Below, piece after piece: positions 55,180 through 56,000 of a stretch of 56,000 nt of DNA. The stretch's first letter is position 1. Every line of letters begins with the position of its first letter. The stretch comes from a filamentous cyanobacterium CCP2. GTDB taxonomy: Bacteria > Cyanobacteriota > Cyanobacteriia > Elainellales > Elainellaceae. The stretch covers positions 1-56,000 of the forward strand of contig PVWD01000008.1 of the NCBI GenBank assembly GCA_003003615.1. The letters run 5' to 3'. The notes beneath the pieces were generated by a model. It worked only from the letters and a program-made list of their open reading frames with translations, did not search any database and was not told the origin of the DNA. The position numbers were made by a program, and so were the translations under genes.

Positions 55180-56000
55180 CCCCGAACCGAAAAAATACAC
55201 AAAATTTAACCCAACCTGTTCTGGCAGAGACAGTTAAACAAGATATTGAACGATTAACAGTTGAGATTCAAGAGCTTTACTGTCTTGATTCCGTCCCCTG
55301 GATCATCGGCTATTCTGGCGGCAAGGATTCAACAGCAGTGCTTCAGTTAGTATGGAATGCGATCGCTGATCTCCCTCCCCACCAACGCACAAAACCTGTC
55401 CACATCATCTCCACGGATACCCGTGTTGAAAATCCCATTATTTCCACATGGGTGCATCAATCTTTAGAACGAATGGCGATCGCTGCTCAACAGCAAAGCT
55501 TGCCCTTTTGCCCCCATCCCCTCCAACCTGAAGTTCAAGATAGCTTTTGGGTCAACCTGATTGGCAAAGGTTATCCTGCGCCACGTCAAAAATTTCGTTG
55601 GTGTACTGAGCGGCTCAAAATTCATCCTGCCAACCGTTTTATTCGCAATATTGTCAGAGCCAGTGGTGAAACCATTCTGGTATTGGGTACTCGCAAAGCC
55701 GAGAGCCAAAAGCGGGCTGCAACAATGGCAAAACACGCCGAAAAACGAGTGCGCGATCGCCTAAGTCCCAACGCCAGCTTGCCTAATTCCCTCATCTACA
55801 GCCCGATCGAAGACTGGGGAAATGATGAAGTTTGGTTATATCTGATGCAATGGCAAAACCCTTGGGGGCACAGCAACAAAGACTTGTTTACCATTTATCG
55901 AGGTGCAACCGCTGATAACGAATGTCCACTTGTTGTTGATACTTCCACTCCAAGCTGTGGTAGTTCTCGCTTTGGTTGTTGGGTTTGCACACTCGTAGAT
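55176..56000 (+). CDS. dndC: DNA sulfur modification protein DndC (partial, runs off the window)
   Basis: The first 275 residues of DndC, the PP-loop ATPase that adenylates DNA during phosphorothioation. The PP-loop SGGKDST is at about residues 46-52 (IIGYSGGKDSTAV). Cys residues of the FeS-binding region appear in RWCTERLK and in CGSSRFGCWVCT near the window edge. TRKAES and SPIEDWGNDEVW are further family blocks. The frame overlaps dndB by four bases and is open at 56000. dndD and dndE would be expected beyond the edge. Confidence 0.9.
   Translation, partial: MTPNRKNTQNLTQPVLAETVKQDIERLTVEIQELYCLDSVPWIIGYSGGKDSTAVLQLVWNAIADLPPHQRTKPVHIISTDTRVENPIISTWVHQSLERMAIAAQQQSLPFCPHPLQPEVQDSFWVNLIGKGYPAPRQKFRWCTERLKIHPANRFIRNIVRASGETILVLGTRKAESQKRAATMAKHAEKRVRDRLSPNASLPNSLIYSPIEDWGNDEVWLYLMQWQNPWGHSNKDLFTIYRGATADNECPLVVDTSTPSCGSSRFGCWVCTLVD

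Noticed and set aside
1-56000. CRISPR array
   Set aside because: No regularly spaced identical repeats of 24-40 bases were seen. The only tandem repeats are the heptamers near 9.9 kb and the small units near 29.4 and 32.0 kb.

Overview
The window reads as a cyanobacterial chromosome segment. The HIP1 octamer GCGATCGC and its core are frequent, and several genes are typically cyanobacterial: an SLH/OprB porin, a DUF1400 hydrolase, AAA-like/WD40 proteins and a heptanucleotide STRR repeat. No CRISPR array, rRNA or prophage was seen. The species cannot be named from the sequence.

Region 1 (1-11.96 kb) is mostly housekeeping or conserved-hypothetical: an ECF-type ABC ATPase, a NYN nuclease-like protein, tRNA-Asn(GTT), a class V aminotransferase, a membrane glycosyltransferase, thioredoxin, a secreted DUF1400 alpha/beta hydrolase, an HTTM-like membrane gene pair and DUF1622/DUF202 membrane proteins.

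Region 2 (12.1-22.3 kb, all minus strand) is a co-directional cluster: a sulfatase, its formylglycine-generating enzyme, two paralogous HAD phosphatases, two DUF1254/DUF1214 proteins, two BASS-like transporters and an outer-membrane barrel. It looks like a pathway for a sulfated or phosphorylated organic compound. The substrate cannot be read from the sequence.

Region 3 (22.6-31.5 kb) holds toxin-antitoxin genes and remnants, an overlapping pair of STAND-like ATPases (one with 14 WD40 repeats), a small MITE-like repeat and a large porin with a candidate Pho box upstream.

Region 4 (31.9-42.5 kb, visibly AT-richer) is a Tn7-like transposition module on the minus strand: tnsA, tnsB, tnsC and a long tniQ/tnsD. 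It has two unusual extra genes. Both are TnsB-like fragments that have lost catalytic aspartates: one precedes tnsA and one sits between tnsB and tnsC. A tyrosine-recombinase-like gene lacking most catalytic residues is transcribed divergently, with a 14-bp perfect inverted repeat in the shared promoter region. Three copies of a 16-bp TnsB-site-like motif lie at the tniQ side, but in an orientation that does not fit this element.

Region 5 (42.6-56 kb) is a defence island: an AlbA_2-NB-ARC-TPR STAND protein, a MazG-like pyrophosphohydrolase, and a five-gene operon (a Zalpha-like winged helix, a PLD-helicase, a small acidic protein, an SMC-like ATPase and a 162-aa protein) of the kind linked to DNA phosphorothioation restriction. 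A GIY-YIG/DGQHR gene pair follows, then the start of the dnd modification operon (dndB and dndC, the latter cut by the window end). A palindromic operator-like element abuts the dndB start. Whether the island is cargo of the Tn7-like element is inference; its outer ends were not found.
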